A stretch of 64,000 nt of DNA, taken from positions 5,952,001 to 6,016,000 of the forward strand of contig NZ_OZ244997.1 of assembly GCF_965223285.1 (NCBI RefSeq), given 5' to 3'. Origin of the DNA: Leptofilum sp965223285 (GTDB lineage: Bacteria > Chloroflexota > Anaerolineae > Promineifilales > Promineifilaceae). The first letter of the stretch is position 1; each line of letters opens with the position of its first letter. The position numbers and the translations under genes are program-made. The notes under the pieces were generated by a model that searched no databases, was not told the origin of the DNA, and saw only the letters and a program-made list of their open reading frames with translations. Shown here one piece after another: positions 7,277 to 16,435 of the stretch.

Positions 7277-10200
7277 ATGGAAACAAAACTGTCTCGCTGG
7301 TGCGATGGTCTTATTGAGGTCGGCTGGCTGTTTGTGGTCATTGCCGTCCCGCTCTTCTTCAACATTCATTCTGATCGTGTTTTTGAACCGGATAAATTGA
7401 CGCTCATGCGCTCCATTGCTTTAGTGATGGGGGTTGCCTGGCTGGTGAAATTTGTGGATTTACGGCAGTGGGAGCTCGCTTCCCGCCTGCGCTGGCGCGC
7501 CGACAATTCGTTTTGGCGAATGCCATTTTTGCTAATAATCACCTTGCTGGTGCTGGTTTACATCATTTCCTCCATTTTCTCGGTGACGCCTGCGGTGAGC
7601 TGGGCGGGGTCTTACCAGCGGCTGCAGGGGACGTACACGACGCTCTCTTACATCGTTATTTTTGGCACCACGATTGCCACGATGCGGACGCGGGCGCAGG
7701 TGCGACGGTTGGTAACGGCCGTTATCATCACATCCATTCCCGTCGCCTTTTACGGCCTGCTGCAACATTTCGATTTGGACCCGCTGCCTTGGGCCGGGGA
7801 CGTGACCCAGCGCGTGGCGGGACACATGGGCAACGCCATCTTCATTGCCGCCTACCTCATCATGGCCGTGCCGCTGACCGTGGCGCGAATTATCGCCTCG
7901 TTTAGCTCGATTTTGAGCGATGAGGAGCTGTCTGGCGCGGACGTGATGCGCTCGTCGGCCTACATTTTTGCGGTGGCGATTCAGCTCATTGCCATTTACT
8001 GGTCTGGTAGCCGGGGGCCGTGGCTGGGATTGGGGGCTGGACTGTTTGCCTTCATTTTGGTGGTGCTGGTTGGGCTGCGAAACGCTGCCAAAGACCAGGG
8101 ACGGTTCCGTTTGAAGGAAGCTGGGACTGGGGCGGCGTTTGTTTTGGTGGGAACGGCCGTATCCTACACCGTCATCCTGCTCATCTTGCGCGGACTTACT
8201 GGGGCGGGCTTGCTGGCGAGTCTGGCCGGGGCGATGTCCAGCTTTGTGGCGTTTGTCTTTGCCGTGGCCTTGGTTGTGGTAGGCATGTTTGTCTTGGTTG
8301 CCGCCCGGCGCGGCTGGCGCTGGCTCTGGTTTAGCTGGATTGTGATGTCGGCTGTGTTGGCCATTTGGTTGGTGCTGTTTAATCTGCCCAGCGACACAAA
8401 CGCACGACTGGCCGAAACGCCTGTGGTGGGCAACGTCTTCACCACGCTAAACGAATGGCGCGAACTGCCCAGAATCGGCCGTTTGGGGCAGGTTTTGGAG
8501 GCTGACACGGGCACAGGGCGGGTGCGTACCCTCATTTGGGAGGGGGCGTTGGAGCTGATTCAGCCGCACGAACCCATCACCTTCCCCGATGGCAGCAGCG
8601 ATACGTTCAACTTTTTGCGGCCGTTCATCGGCTACGGTCCAGAATCCATGTACGTGGCCTACAATAGCTTTTATCCGCCGGAGCTAGCCACATTGGAAGC
8701 CCGTAACGCCTCGCCGGACCGCTCGCATAACGAGACTTTTGACGCTTTGGTGATCACTGGGGTATTGGGCTTTTTGATATGGCAGGCGTTGTACCTCAGC
8801 GTCTTTCTATACAGCTTCCGCTGGCTAGGCGTGCTTCGCAGCAAGTTTGAGCGCAATTTGCTCATTGGCTTGTGGATTGGTGTGGGGGTGATTACGGCCG
8901 TTGCCTTCACCATTTGGGGCGGGGCGGTGTACATTGGCGTGGCCCTGCCGTTTGGCTCCATTTTGGGGCTGGTGCTGTACCTGATTTATTATGCCCTGTT
9001 TGCCAGCAGCGATGAGAAAAATGAGCAACCTTTTGCTGCTGAGCGTCTATTAGTAGTGGCGTTGGTTGCCGCTATTTTGGCTCATTTTGTAGAAATTCAC
9101 TTTGGGATTGCTATATCCGCTACTCGGCTGCATTTCTTCCTCTACGTAGGATTGCTGTTTATCATTACCTACTGGTTGCCCCAACAGCAAGGCAGCTCCA
9201 CTGTTGCCGAGGAAGATGCGTCAACGCCCAGCAGAGGCAAGGGTAGGCGTCGTCGCGCGGGGCGCAAGGCTACAACGCCAGCCGTTTTTGCTAGTTGGAC
9301 AGGGCCAGTGCTGCTGTATGGCTTTATGCTCACGCTGCTCATTGGCATCATAGGCTTTTCCTTCATCACCTATTCGCAGCCTCCCAATTTGGTGATTGAA
9401 AACGCTACCGATTTAACGGCCTTGGATGTGCTGAACCAAAGCCTGTTTGTCAATATCAAGCGAGATTTCATCGAGTCTCCCTTTGTTTACCTAATGCTCG
9501 TGCTGGCTTGGAGCTTAGGCTTGCTCATTGCCGTGAGTGAGATGGTAAAGGATGGGGAGCTAAAAATTACGGCCGTTTCCCGCGAAATCAACGACAGCCG
9601 CCAAAATAATATTGCCATCACTTTTTTGGTGGTGGGTGCGGTTTCACTCTTATTCCGCCTCATTTTCCCACTGCCGGATAATGCCACCGCAACCGCTTTG
9701 CTAGGCCAAACGCTGCTGTGGATTTGGGGTGCACTTTGCCTGTGGGCGGGCGGCAATTTAATGCTGGCTTTGACCAAAAATGCTCGTTTATTCGCGGCGG
9801 GCGTAGCGGTGACAGGCTTGCTGTTCTCGCTACCGGTAATTGTGGGCGGTGGCTTTTTGGCAGGATTGGGTACGGTCGTTTTTAGCGGCATCATCCTCTA
9901 CTACTTGTGGGATCCCGCCTGGCGCAATTTGCTGACCCCGGTTGGCCTGATGGCGACCATTTCATTTGTATTTGGCTTGCTGTACGCGTTGTTCCAAGCC
10001 AATTTGTACCGTTACTCGCTGCTTTACCGTGCCTTTGAACCCCCACCGCAAACGGTGGAGCAGCTACCCAGTTACCTCATCGACGAAGCGGCGTATGCGG
10101 CCGACTTTTTGACCTACTTCTACATCTTTGTCTTTTTGCTGATGGTGGTAGCCGCCTTTGCCGTGAGCACGGGCAAGAAACCGCGACTGCGCCGCAACGG

Positions 10201-11764
10201 CTCAACGCCGGGATACGCTATTTTGGCTATATTGATGGCAGTGGCCAGTGTGATGGTGGTGCTCACAAATTTGCAAATTGTGCAGGCAGATATTGTGTAT
10301 AAACGCGGCCGTTTTTACGATAGTGAAGCGGCGGCCACGGGCGATCCCAACGCTTGGGAATACGCCATCGCCATCTATCAAGATGCCATCGATCGTGCCC
10401 CGAACGAAGATTTTTACTACCTGTTCCTGGGACGTTCCTATTTAGAACTGTCGAACGTGACAACCGATTTGGTGCGGCAGGAGCAGCTTTTGGCGGAGGC
10501 AGAGCAACAACTTTTTATCGCGCAGGAAATAAATCCGTTAAATACAGACCACACTGCCAACTTGGCCCGACTGAACACGCTTTGGGCTAACAGCAGCGGC
10601 AATGACGCCGTGCGTGCCCAGAATCTGGCCGATGCGGAACAATTTTACAAACGTGCTTTAGAGCTAAGTCCGCAAAATTCGATCATTCGCAATGAATACG
10701 CCCGCCTAGTGCTGAGTCAGGGCCAAAATTGCGTAGGTGGCTTGGACATTTACGAGCAGTCTGCCACCATTGATCCGTTCTATGCTGACACCTTCTTTAC
10801 TTGGGCAGATGCCGCCGCCGCCTGCGCCGCTGAAGCGGATGGAGCAGACGCAGATGCGTTTTATGCAGAAGCGGTTACGGCCTTGCGCCAGGGGCTAGAC
10901 TTGGAGCCAGACAATGCCCGCGCCTGGCTACGGGCTGGCCAGCTTTACCAACGAATTGATGAATTCACAGAGGCGATTGCCGCCTACGATGAGGCCCTGC
11001 TGCTCGACCCCAGCCAGCAGGAGATTCCGGCCTGGAACGTGAAATATTTGCAGGCGCAAGCATACCGGGATTTGGGCCAGCTAGATGAAGCGGAAGCGTT
11101 GGTTGCTGAAGTGCTACAATTGAGTCCGCCAGAATACCAGGGCGAGATTCAGCTTTTCCTCCAGCAGCTCCGGCCCGATTCTACCTCTCCTGCGTCGTCG
11201 GTGGATGAGGAACGGCCGTTAGCCAACATCCCCCCCGCCGAACGCAACAACTTCTACAGTGAATACCCTGCCTTCGTAATTGACCTATCCCAAATGTATG
11301 AGGCCATCATTCAAACCGAAAAGGGAGAGCTTCGTTTACGACTATTTCCGGAGGAAGCCCCACTAGCGGTGAACAGCTTCGTCTTTTTGGCGCAGCAAGG
11401 CTTTTATGATGTCACCACCTTCCATCGCGTTTTGGCAGATTTTGTGGCGCAGGGGGGCGATCCCACCGGTACGGGTGGTGGCGAGCCAGGCTATCGCTTC
11501 ACCGACGAGGTAGACAACGGGCTAACCTTTGATCGCCCTGGTTTGCTGGCAATGGCTAACGCCGGGACAAACACAAACGGCAGCCAATTTTTCATTACGT
11601 TTGCAGAACAACCGGCTTTGAACGGCCGTCACACCATCTTTGGCGAACTCATTGCCGGCGAAGATGTGTTGCAAAGCCTCACCTTGCGTGACCCCGAACA
11701 AAATCCTGAGTTTATCGGCGACCAAATTGTGCGTATAGACATTATTGAGGTAGCCGACGAATGA
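7277..11764 (+). CDS. O-antigen-ligase-like membrane protein fused to TPR and cyclophilin domains
   Basis: A continuous 1495-aa frame with three parts. Residues 1-1000 or so hold many transmembrane helices, including the WaaL/Wzy-like stretch with YWSGSRGPWLGLGAG and a long periplasmic-type loop (GYGPESMYVAYNSFYPPELATLEARNASPDRSHNE). Residues about 1005-1290 are TPR repeats (YLFLGRSYLEL, AYDEALLLDPS). Residues about 1338-1495 are a cyclophilin-type peptidyl-prolyl isomerase: FHRVLADFVAQGGDPTGTGGG with Arg1384, then NGSQFFITFAEQPALNGRHTIFG. Ligase plus TPR is common in Chloroflexota; the added isomerase is unusual. The ligase part would transfer or polymerise glycans on undecaprenyl carriers, consistent with the downstream WecA/TagO-type gene. 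No good SD is visible before the ATG. Confidence 0.85.
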   Translation: METKLSRWCDGLIEVGWLFVVIAVPLFFNIHSDRVFEPDKLTLMRSIALVMGVAWLVKFVDLRQWELASRLRWRADNSFWRMPFLLIITLLVLVYIISSIFSVTPAVSWAGSYQRLQGTYTTLSYIVIFGTTIATMRTRAQVRRLVTAVIITSIPVAFYGLLQHFDLDPLPWAGDVTQRVAGHMGNAIFIAAYLIMAVPLTVARIIASFSSILSDEELSGADVMRSSAYIFAVAIQLIAIYWSGSRGPWLGLGAGLFAFILVVLVGLRNAAKDQGRFRLKEAGTGAAFVLVGTAVSYTVILLILRGLTGAGLLASLAGAMSSFVAFVFAVALVVVGMFVLVAARRGWRWLWFSWIVMSAVLAIWLVLFNLPSDTNARLAETPVVGNVFTTLNEWRELPRIGRLGQVLEADTGTGRVRTLIWEGALELIQPHEPITFPDGSSDTFNFLRPFIGYGPESMYVAYNSFYPPELATLEARNASPDRSHNETFDALVITGVLGFLIWQALYLSVFLYSFRWLGVLRSKFERNLLIGLWIGVGVITAVAFTIWGGAVYIGVALPFGSILGLVLYLIYYALFASSDEKNEQPFAAERLLVVALVAAILAHFVEIHFGIAISATRLHFFLYVGLLFIITYWLPQQQGSSTVAEEDASTPSRGKGRRRRAGRKATTPAVFASWTGPVLLYGFMLTLLIGIIGFSFITYSQPPNLVIENATDLTALDVLNQSLFVNIKRDFIESPFVYLMLVLAWSLGLLIAVSEMVKDGELKITAVSREINDSRQNNIAITFLVVGAVSLLFRLIFPLPDNATATALLGQTLLWIWGALCLWAGGNLMLALTKNARLFAAGVAVTGLLFSLPVIVGGGFLAGLGTVVFSGIILYYLWDPAWRNLLTPVGLMATISFVFGLLYALFQANLYRYSLLYRAFEPPPQTVEQLPSYLIDEAAYAADFLTYFYIFVFLLMVVAAFAVSTGKKPRLRRNGSTPGYAILAILMAVASVMVVLTNLQIVQADIVYKRGRFYDSEAAATGDPNAWEYAIAIYQDAIDRAPNEDFYYLFLGRSYLELSNVTTDLVRQEQLLAEAEQQLFIAQEINPLNTDHTANLARLNTLWANSSGNDAVRAQNLADAEQFYKRALELSPQNSIIRNEYARLVLSQGQNCVGGLDIYEQSATIDPFYADTFFTWADAAAACAAEADGADADAFYAEAVTALRQGLDLEPDNARAWLRAGQLYQRIDEFTEAIAAYDEALLLDPSQQEIPAWNVKYLQAQAYRDLGQLDEAEALVAEVLQLSPPEYQGEIQLFLQQLRPDSTSPASSVDEERPLANIPPAERNNFYSEYPAFVIDLSQMYEAIIQTEKGELRLRLFPEEAPLAVNSFVFLAQQGFYDVTTFHRVLADFVAQGGDPTGTGGGEPGYRFTDEVDNGLTFDRPGLLAMANAGTNTNGSQFFITFAEQPALNGRHTIFGELIAGEDVLQSLTLRDPEQNPEFIGDQIVRIDIIEVADE

Positions 11765-11805
11765 AATCCGCCAATCCCCACTCTCCTCTTTCTGCCTTTT
11801 AAGCT

Positions 11806-12792
11806 ATGCAAACCGTCCTTGCCATTTTCCTCATGGCACTTTCCGTTACAGTGATCAGCATTCCCTGGGTGCGTCGCCTGGCACTTCGTACGGGCTTTGT
11901 AGATAGTCCCGCCAAGCGCAAGCTGCACAGCACACCAATGCCGCTGTTGGGCGGGGTGGCTATTTTTGGCGGTGCCGTGCTGGCTGTCATCGCTTTCGTG
12001 CCAGCATTTCCTAACACGGTGGCCGGCGTTTTGCTTTCCCTTACTGTCGTTGCCTTGGTTGGTCTGCTAGATGATCGGTACGGCTTACCCGCCTGGGTGA
12101 AGCTGACCGGGCAGTTTGTCGGCTTTCTCATTCTGGCTCTATTTGATATTCGCGTTAAGCTGCCGCTGCCGGAATTCCTCAATTACACAATCACTTTTAT
12201 ATGGCTGGCGGGCATCAGCAACGCCGTCAACTTTTTAGACAACATGGATGGCTTGAGTGCTGGCGTTAGCGGCGTGGCGGCAGCGTTTATCATGCTGTTG
12301 GGGTTGCAAAATGATCAATTCTTGGTGGCTGGTTTGGCAGCGGCCGTTTTTGGGGCATGCCTCGGTTTTTTGCGGTTCAACTTCAAGCCCGCCCAAATCT
12401 TTATGGGGGATACCGGCTCGCTGTTTCTTGGCTTCATTTTGGCGTTGCTAGGGTTGCAGCTGCGCTTTCCGGCCAACAGCAGCTTTGTCACCTGGATGGT
12501 GCCTGTCTTTATCTTGGGATTGCCAATTTTTGACACAACGTTGGTCATTGTTTCCCGGCTGCGGCGCGGGGTTAGCCCCAACACGGCTGGCAAAGACCAT
12601 TTGAGCCACCGCCTGGTGCAGCGGGGGTTTAGTCAGCGGGAAGCCGTGCTATTGCTTTATTTACTAACCGGCGCGAGCGGCATGATTGGCGTGTTTGTAA
12701 CCGAGGCAACGGTTGTAGAAGGCTACCTGATTTTTGGCACGATGCTGCTGCTGGGGGGCGCGGCCATTTGGCAGTTAGACAAGCCTGCATAA
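11806..12792 (+). CDS. Undecaprenyl-phosphate GlcNAc-1-phosphate transferase family (WecA/TagO/MraY superfamily)
   Basis: A 328-aa polytopic membrane enzyme that should start lipid-linked glycan synthesis by moving a HexNAc-1-phosphate from UDP-sugar to undecaprenyl phosphate. Family signatures: the DD motif LVGLLDDRYG (Asp89-Asp90), NFLDNMDGLSAG (Asp145, Asp148), FMGDTGSLFLGF, and the cytoplasmic loop GKDHLSHRLVQRGFS. Length and motif order match WecA/TagO rather than MraY. It follows the ligase-like fusion by 41 bp with no own promoter evident, so the two are likely cotranscribed. No SD is seen. Confidence 0.9.
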   Translation: MQTVLAIFLMALSVTVISIPWVRRLALRTGFVDSPAKRKLHSTPMPLLGGVAIFGGAVLAVIAFVPAFPNTVAGVLLSLTVVALVGLLDDRYGLPAWVKLTGQFVGFLILALFDIRVKLPLPEFLNYTITFIWLAGISNAVNFLDNMDGLSAGVSGVAAAFIMLLGLQNDQFLVAGLAAAVFGACLGFLRFNFKPAQIFMGDTGSLFLGFILALLGLQLRFPANSSFVTWMVPVFILGLPIFDTTLVIVSRLRRGVSPNTAGKDHLSHRLVQRGFSQREAVLLLYLLTGASGMIGVFVTEATVVEGYLIFGTMLLLGGAAIWQLDKPA

Positions 12793-12950
12793 TCATTTTC
12801 TCTCTTTCTTTAGTTTTTCCTGTGAATTGGTTTCAATAGTTGCATAAACGTGGCAATTCCGTCGGGTCGGTCTCATACTTGGATGGTATGTTATTTAGGC
12901 TTGCGTTTTTTCTTTTTTAGCCACCAAGCAGTAATGGTTAGAGGTTCGCT

Positions 12951-15557
12951 ATGTCTTTTGATTGGCAGACAGAAGAAGAGAATGATTGGGATGAGCAGAC
13001 GTGGCAAGAAGCGCCGGAAACGGCCGTTTCTCCCACACGCCCCTGGCGCACAATCATCATTATTGTTGTCCTCTTGGCGGTTGGCGGCTTTGTTGTTTAC
13101 CAGCAGGTAAACCAGCGTCTTGATGAGGCGACCGCTGCTGTCGAGACAGATATTTTTGCGACGCACAACTTACTCAGCCGTGCTGCTGCCAACCATGATG
13201 GTGAATTGGGCAAGGCGGTGCTTTCTGGGCGCGATATGGGCTGGAGCCAGGCGCAAACCAATTTGTTGTCGGCAGGCTTGTTTTCTCAAAATCCCCCTTT
13301 CGGTTTGACCTTGGCAAATGCAGACGGTGCCTCTGCGCCGCTCTCCCGCGAGGATGATCGCTTTGTGTCGCTAGAAGTGGATCCAGCACTCAACGGTGCC
13401 GAACTGCAATATGGTCAGGCGTACCTTGCTTTTACCGAGGATGGCATAGAGTCGATAATTTTGCAGCGAACGGCCGTTTACCGTCGCGGTGAAACCCGTT
13501 GGCTGCTCTCGCCACCGCTGGATGAATTTTGGGGAGACTGGCAAACTGAAGAAACAGCCAACATGAACGTGAGCTTCCCAGCACGGGACGCAGAAGTTGC
13601 TATTCAGCTTACAGAGGATTTGAATAACTTGATAGCAGAAGCGTGTGAGCAACTGCCTGATCTGAACTGCTCTAGCACTATTCAGCTTCGCCTGGACAGC
13701 GATCCAGAAAGCCTGCTGGCAGTTGCTGACTCAGCCAATCTGTACGATGGCAATTTGCGGTTAAATTTACCCACGCCTTCGCTCATTGGCCTGCCCGTCA
13801 ATGAAGTCGGGTACCAGGCGTTGCTAAATGCGTATGCAGCCCAGGTGCTTGCCGGTCTTGTGGCCCATTCTGTGGAATATGAGTGTTGTGAACACGCGCC
13901 GATGTTCCAGGCATTGATGCGCTACCAATTAAGTGAATTAGAATTGGTCGATTGGCCCGTGACCCAACAGACACAGCAGGATTTAGCCGCGACGGGTGTG
14001 CATACTGAACTGCTTTTTCCATATTGGAGCAGTTCCGATTTTGGGCAAATTTTCAATGACAGCAGTTGGCAGCTTTATGGATTTGTAGACTTTCTACTTA
14101 AGCAGCATGCACCTCAACTGTCGGTGCGGGATGTGATGCGTGAGATGAACAGTTCGCGAACGTACCAGGCCTGGCTGGTTGGATTGCGGCGGGAGGTAGG
14201 TGGCCAACCTTTTGGTGAAATAGACCGAATTTCCCGCGATTGGTGGTTTTATGCGATGACACAGGCGGAAATAACGGCCGTATCTCAACAACCCATCTCG
14301 TTGCCAGCTCAGGATTTGCAAATTGGTTGCCTTGCCAATTTGGACGACTCTTTTGAAAACCCGCCTGAATCAGTTTTGTATCGTTACCAGTTAGATAAGG
14401 AGCAATGGCGCGAAGAAGGGATATTTGCCGGATTGGCCTTTTTTAACCCCTTGCCCCAGGATAATGGTGTGATTTTGCAACTTATTGACACCACGTCTTC
14501 GCAGCCTGCTTGGCAAACGGTCTGGTGGGAACAAGGTGGAGGGGTAAATATTCTGAATGCTGATGAAATTTACTCAATTTCACTGGGGCAGATGGACCCG
14601 GAAGGCCAATTCCTGCTAACTTATTTTGGAAACAATAATGACGAATTTGTCCCCAAACCGCTGCTGGTGGACATTCAAACCTGTGAGACAGGGGAGTGTG
14701 AGCGTACTGTATTGGCCGAAGTCCCGCATTGGTCGCCCAATGGGCAAGGGTTGCTGCTTACGACTGAGGGAATGTTCTCAAGCACGCAATATCTTGTAGA
14801 CAGACGAATTATCTCTTTGAACTCTGAAGCTCAGAATTTGCCGTCCACCATTCAATATCGTGCTGCTCAAGATGCACCGCAAACGGCCGTAATTGTTGGC
14901 GAAGGCAGCGCACCATTTTGGATCAATAATCAGGAATTTGGGTACATACGCACGCTTTTTGATGATGTGCAAACCCCCACACAGGAGTTGATCATTGCCT
15001 CGATTAACAATCCCGACCCCACATTCTTGCTGACAGCCGCTGAGTTAGCCGAAGCTCTACCAGAGGGTGAAGCTCTCTCTTTGCAAATGCGGTATGCCGT
15101 CACCCACCCAAGGGATGAAGCGTTGCTGGTAGTGATGGCTATGCAGCAAGCATCTGATGGCTACCTCTTCTTGGTCAATCGCCAGAATGGCAGCGTTGAA
15201 ATGCTGTTTCCACTCAATAACTCTAGAGGAGAACACACGCTTGGATTCTCGCCAGACGGCCGTTTCCTGGTAGCAACTGGTGCTATGCGGCCAGAAGCCA
15301 GCGGGCTGAGCCGGCAAAACTCGCTTTTTGGTGCCTTATTCCTGTACGATTTTGAAACAGATGACCTACAAACGATTTTAGTTAACACCGACACGTTTTT
15401 GCCTTCCTTTACGTTTGATTGGTCTATGGATGGCAACTGGTTGGCATTTACGCGAGCCGCCAATGTGCTGGGCCTTGTGGCCCCAGCCTATGACTTCCAG
15501 CAGGCCATCCCGCATGAAAATGGTGATTGCACCTCGCTTGCCTGGATAAATCCGTAA
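12951..15557 (+). CDS. Membrane-anchored protein with C-terminal propeller-like repeats (unknown)
   Basis: 868 aa. A short cytoplasmic head rich in acidic residues is followed by one transmembrane segment (TIIIIVVLLAVGGFVVYQQV, about residues 36-55), placing the rest outside. The middle part (about 150-450) is not recognised. The C-terminal 350 residues contain TolB/WD-like blades: DPEGQFLLTYFG, WSPNGQGLLLT, FSPDGRFLVATGA and WSMDGNWLAFTRA. Such domains usually bind protein or cell-wall ligands. SD AGAGG lies about seven bases before the ATG. Function unknown; a role in envelope homeostasis is only a guess from position. Confidence 0.7.
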   Translation: MSFDWQTEEENDWDEQTWQEAPETAVSPTRPWRTIIIIVVLLAVGGFVVYQQVNQRLDEATAAVETDIFATHNLLSRAAANHDGELGKAVLSGRDMGWSQAQTNLLSAGLFSQNPPFGLTLANADGASAPLSREDDRFVSLEVDPALNGAELQYGQAYLAFTEDGIESIILQRTAVYRRGETRWLLSPPLDEFWGDWQTEETANMNVSFPARDAEVAIQLTEDLNNLIAEACEQLPDLNCSSTIQLRLDSDPESLLAVADSANLYDGNLRLNLPTPSLIGLPVNEVGYQALLNAYAAQVLAGLVAHSVEYECCEHAPMFQALMRYQLSELELVDWPVTQQTQQDLAATGVHTELLFPYWSSSDFGQIFNDSSWQLYGFVDFLLKQHAPQLSVRDVMREMNSSRTYQAWLVGLRREVGGQPFGEIDRISRDWWFYAMTQAEITAVSQQPISLPAQDLQIGCLANLDDSFENPPESVLYRYQLDKEQWREEGIFAGLAFFNPLPQDNGVILQLIDTTSSQPAWQTVWWEQGGGVNILNADEIYSISLGQMDPEGQFLLTYFGNNNDEFVPKPLLVDIQTCETGECERTVLAEVPHWSPNGQGLLLTTEGMFSSTQYLVDRRIISLNSEAQNLPSTIQYRAAQDAPQTAVIVGEGSAPFWINNQEFGYIRTLFDDVQTPTQELIIASINNPDPTFLLTAAELAEALPEGEALSLQMRYAVTHPRDEALLVVMAMQQASDGYLFLVNRQNGSVEMLFPLNNSRGEHTLGFSPDGRFLVATGAMRPEASGLSRQNSLFGALFLYDFETDDLQTILVNTDTFLPSFTFDWSMDGNWLAFTRAANVLGLVAPAYDFQQAIPHENGDCTSLAWINP

Positions 15558-15589
15558 GAATTTGGCTTATCTATGAGAGGAAGCATGAT

Positions 15590-16384
15590 ATGAGCAAACA
15601 GAAAGTTCAGCAGCAATTTGGGGCCAACGCCGCCGCCTATGCCACCAGCACGGTTCATGCTAAAGGGTATAGCCTTAAACGGCTGATTGAAATCACACAG
15701 CCACAATCTGATTGGCATGTGCTGGACGTGGCAACTGCTGCCGGGCACACAGCCTTTGCCTTTGCATCCCACGTTGCCCACGTTACTGCCACCGATCTCA
15801 CGCCAGAAATGTTGGTCGTGGCTACCAACCTTGCCGAGGATAAAGGGCTCACCAACCTTACATTCGCGCCAGCAGATGCCGAAGCATTGCCCTATGATGC
15901 TGCTTCTTTCGATTGTGTGACCTGCCGCATTGCGCCACACCATTTCCCCAACATTCAGCAATTCATTGCTGAGGCAGCGCGGGTGCTAAAACCTGGCGGC
16001 TTGCTGGCCGTTGTTGATAACATCGTGCCGGGAACGCATCTGCGGGGCAAAAAAGCGCGGCTGCTCAATGAAGCGGGTAACTACGTGAATGCCTTTGAAA
16101 AACTGCGCGACCCCAGCCACGGCCGTTGCTGGAGCGTCTCTGAGTGGGTATATGGGTTTGGTCAGGCTGGTTTTGCCGTGGAACACCAAGAGTTGCTGAG
16201 TAAAGAGATGGAATTCAGCGGCTGGGCGACTAGGATGCAGGCATCTCCTGAGGACATTACCAGATTGAAGGCAATGTTGCTGCAAGCACCAACGGCCGTG
16301 GCGGAATTCTTGACGCCCCAAATCAGCAACGATAGAATCACCTTTCGTTTAACAGAACTACTGATTGTTGGAAGATGTGGCTAG
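15590..16384 (+). CDS. Class I SAM-dependent methyltransferase (UbiE-like)
   Basis: 264 aa. The Rossmann SAM-binding glycine-rich motif appears as VLDVATAAGHTAFAFA, followed by the acidic end of strand 2 (VTATDLTPEML) and motif FDCVTCRIAPHHFPN, then ARVLKPGGLLAVVD, all in the order of the Methyltransf_11/UbiE group. The HHF variant in motif IV is common in metabolite C-methyltransferases. The ATG at 15590 follows GAGAGGAAG; the longer frame starting inside the previous gene is less likely. Substrate cannot be inferred; it is not in a quinone operon here. Confidence 0.85.
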   Translation: MSKQKVQQQFGANAAAYATSTVHAKGYSLKRLIEITQPQSDWHVLDVATAAGHTAFAFASHVAHVTATDLTPEMLVVATNLAEDKGLTNLTFAPADAEALPYDAASFDCVTCRIAPHHFPNIQQFIAEAARVLKPGGLLAVVDNIVPGTHLRGKKARLLNEAGNYVNAFEKLRDPSHGRCWSVSEWVYGFGQAGFAVEHQELLSKEMEFSGWATRMQASPEDITRLKAMLLQAPTAVAEFLTPQISNDRITFRLTELLIVGRCG

Positions 16385-16435
16385 GCGTAGTGGTTAGTGG
16401 CTGGTATGGTCTACTAGCAACTCGCAACTAAAACT

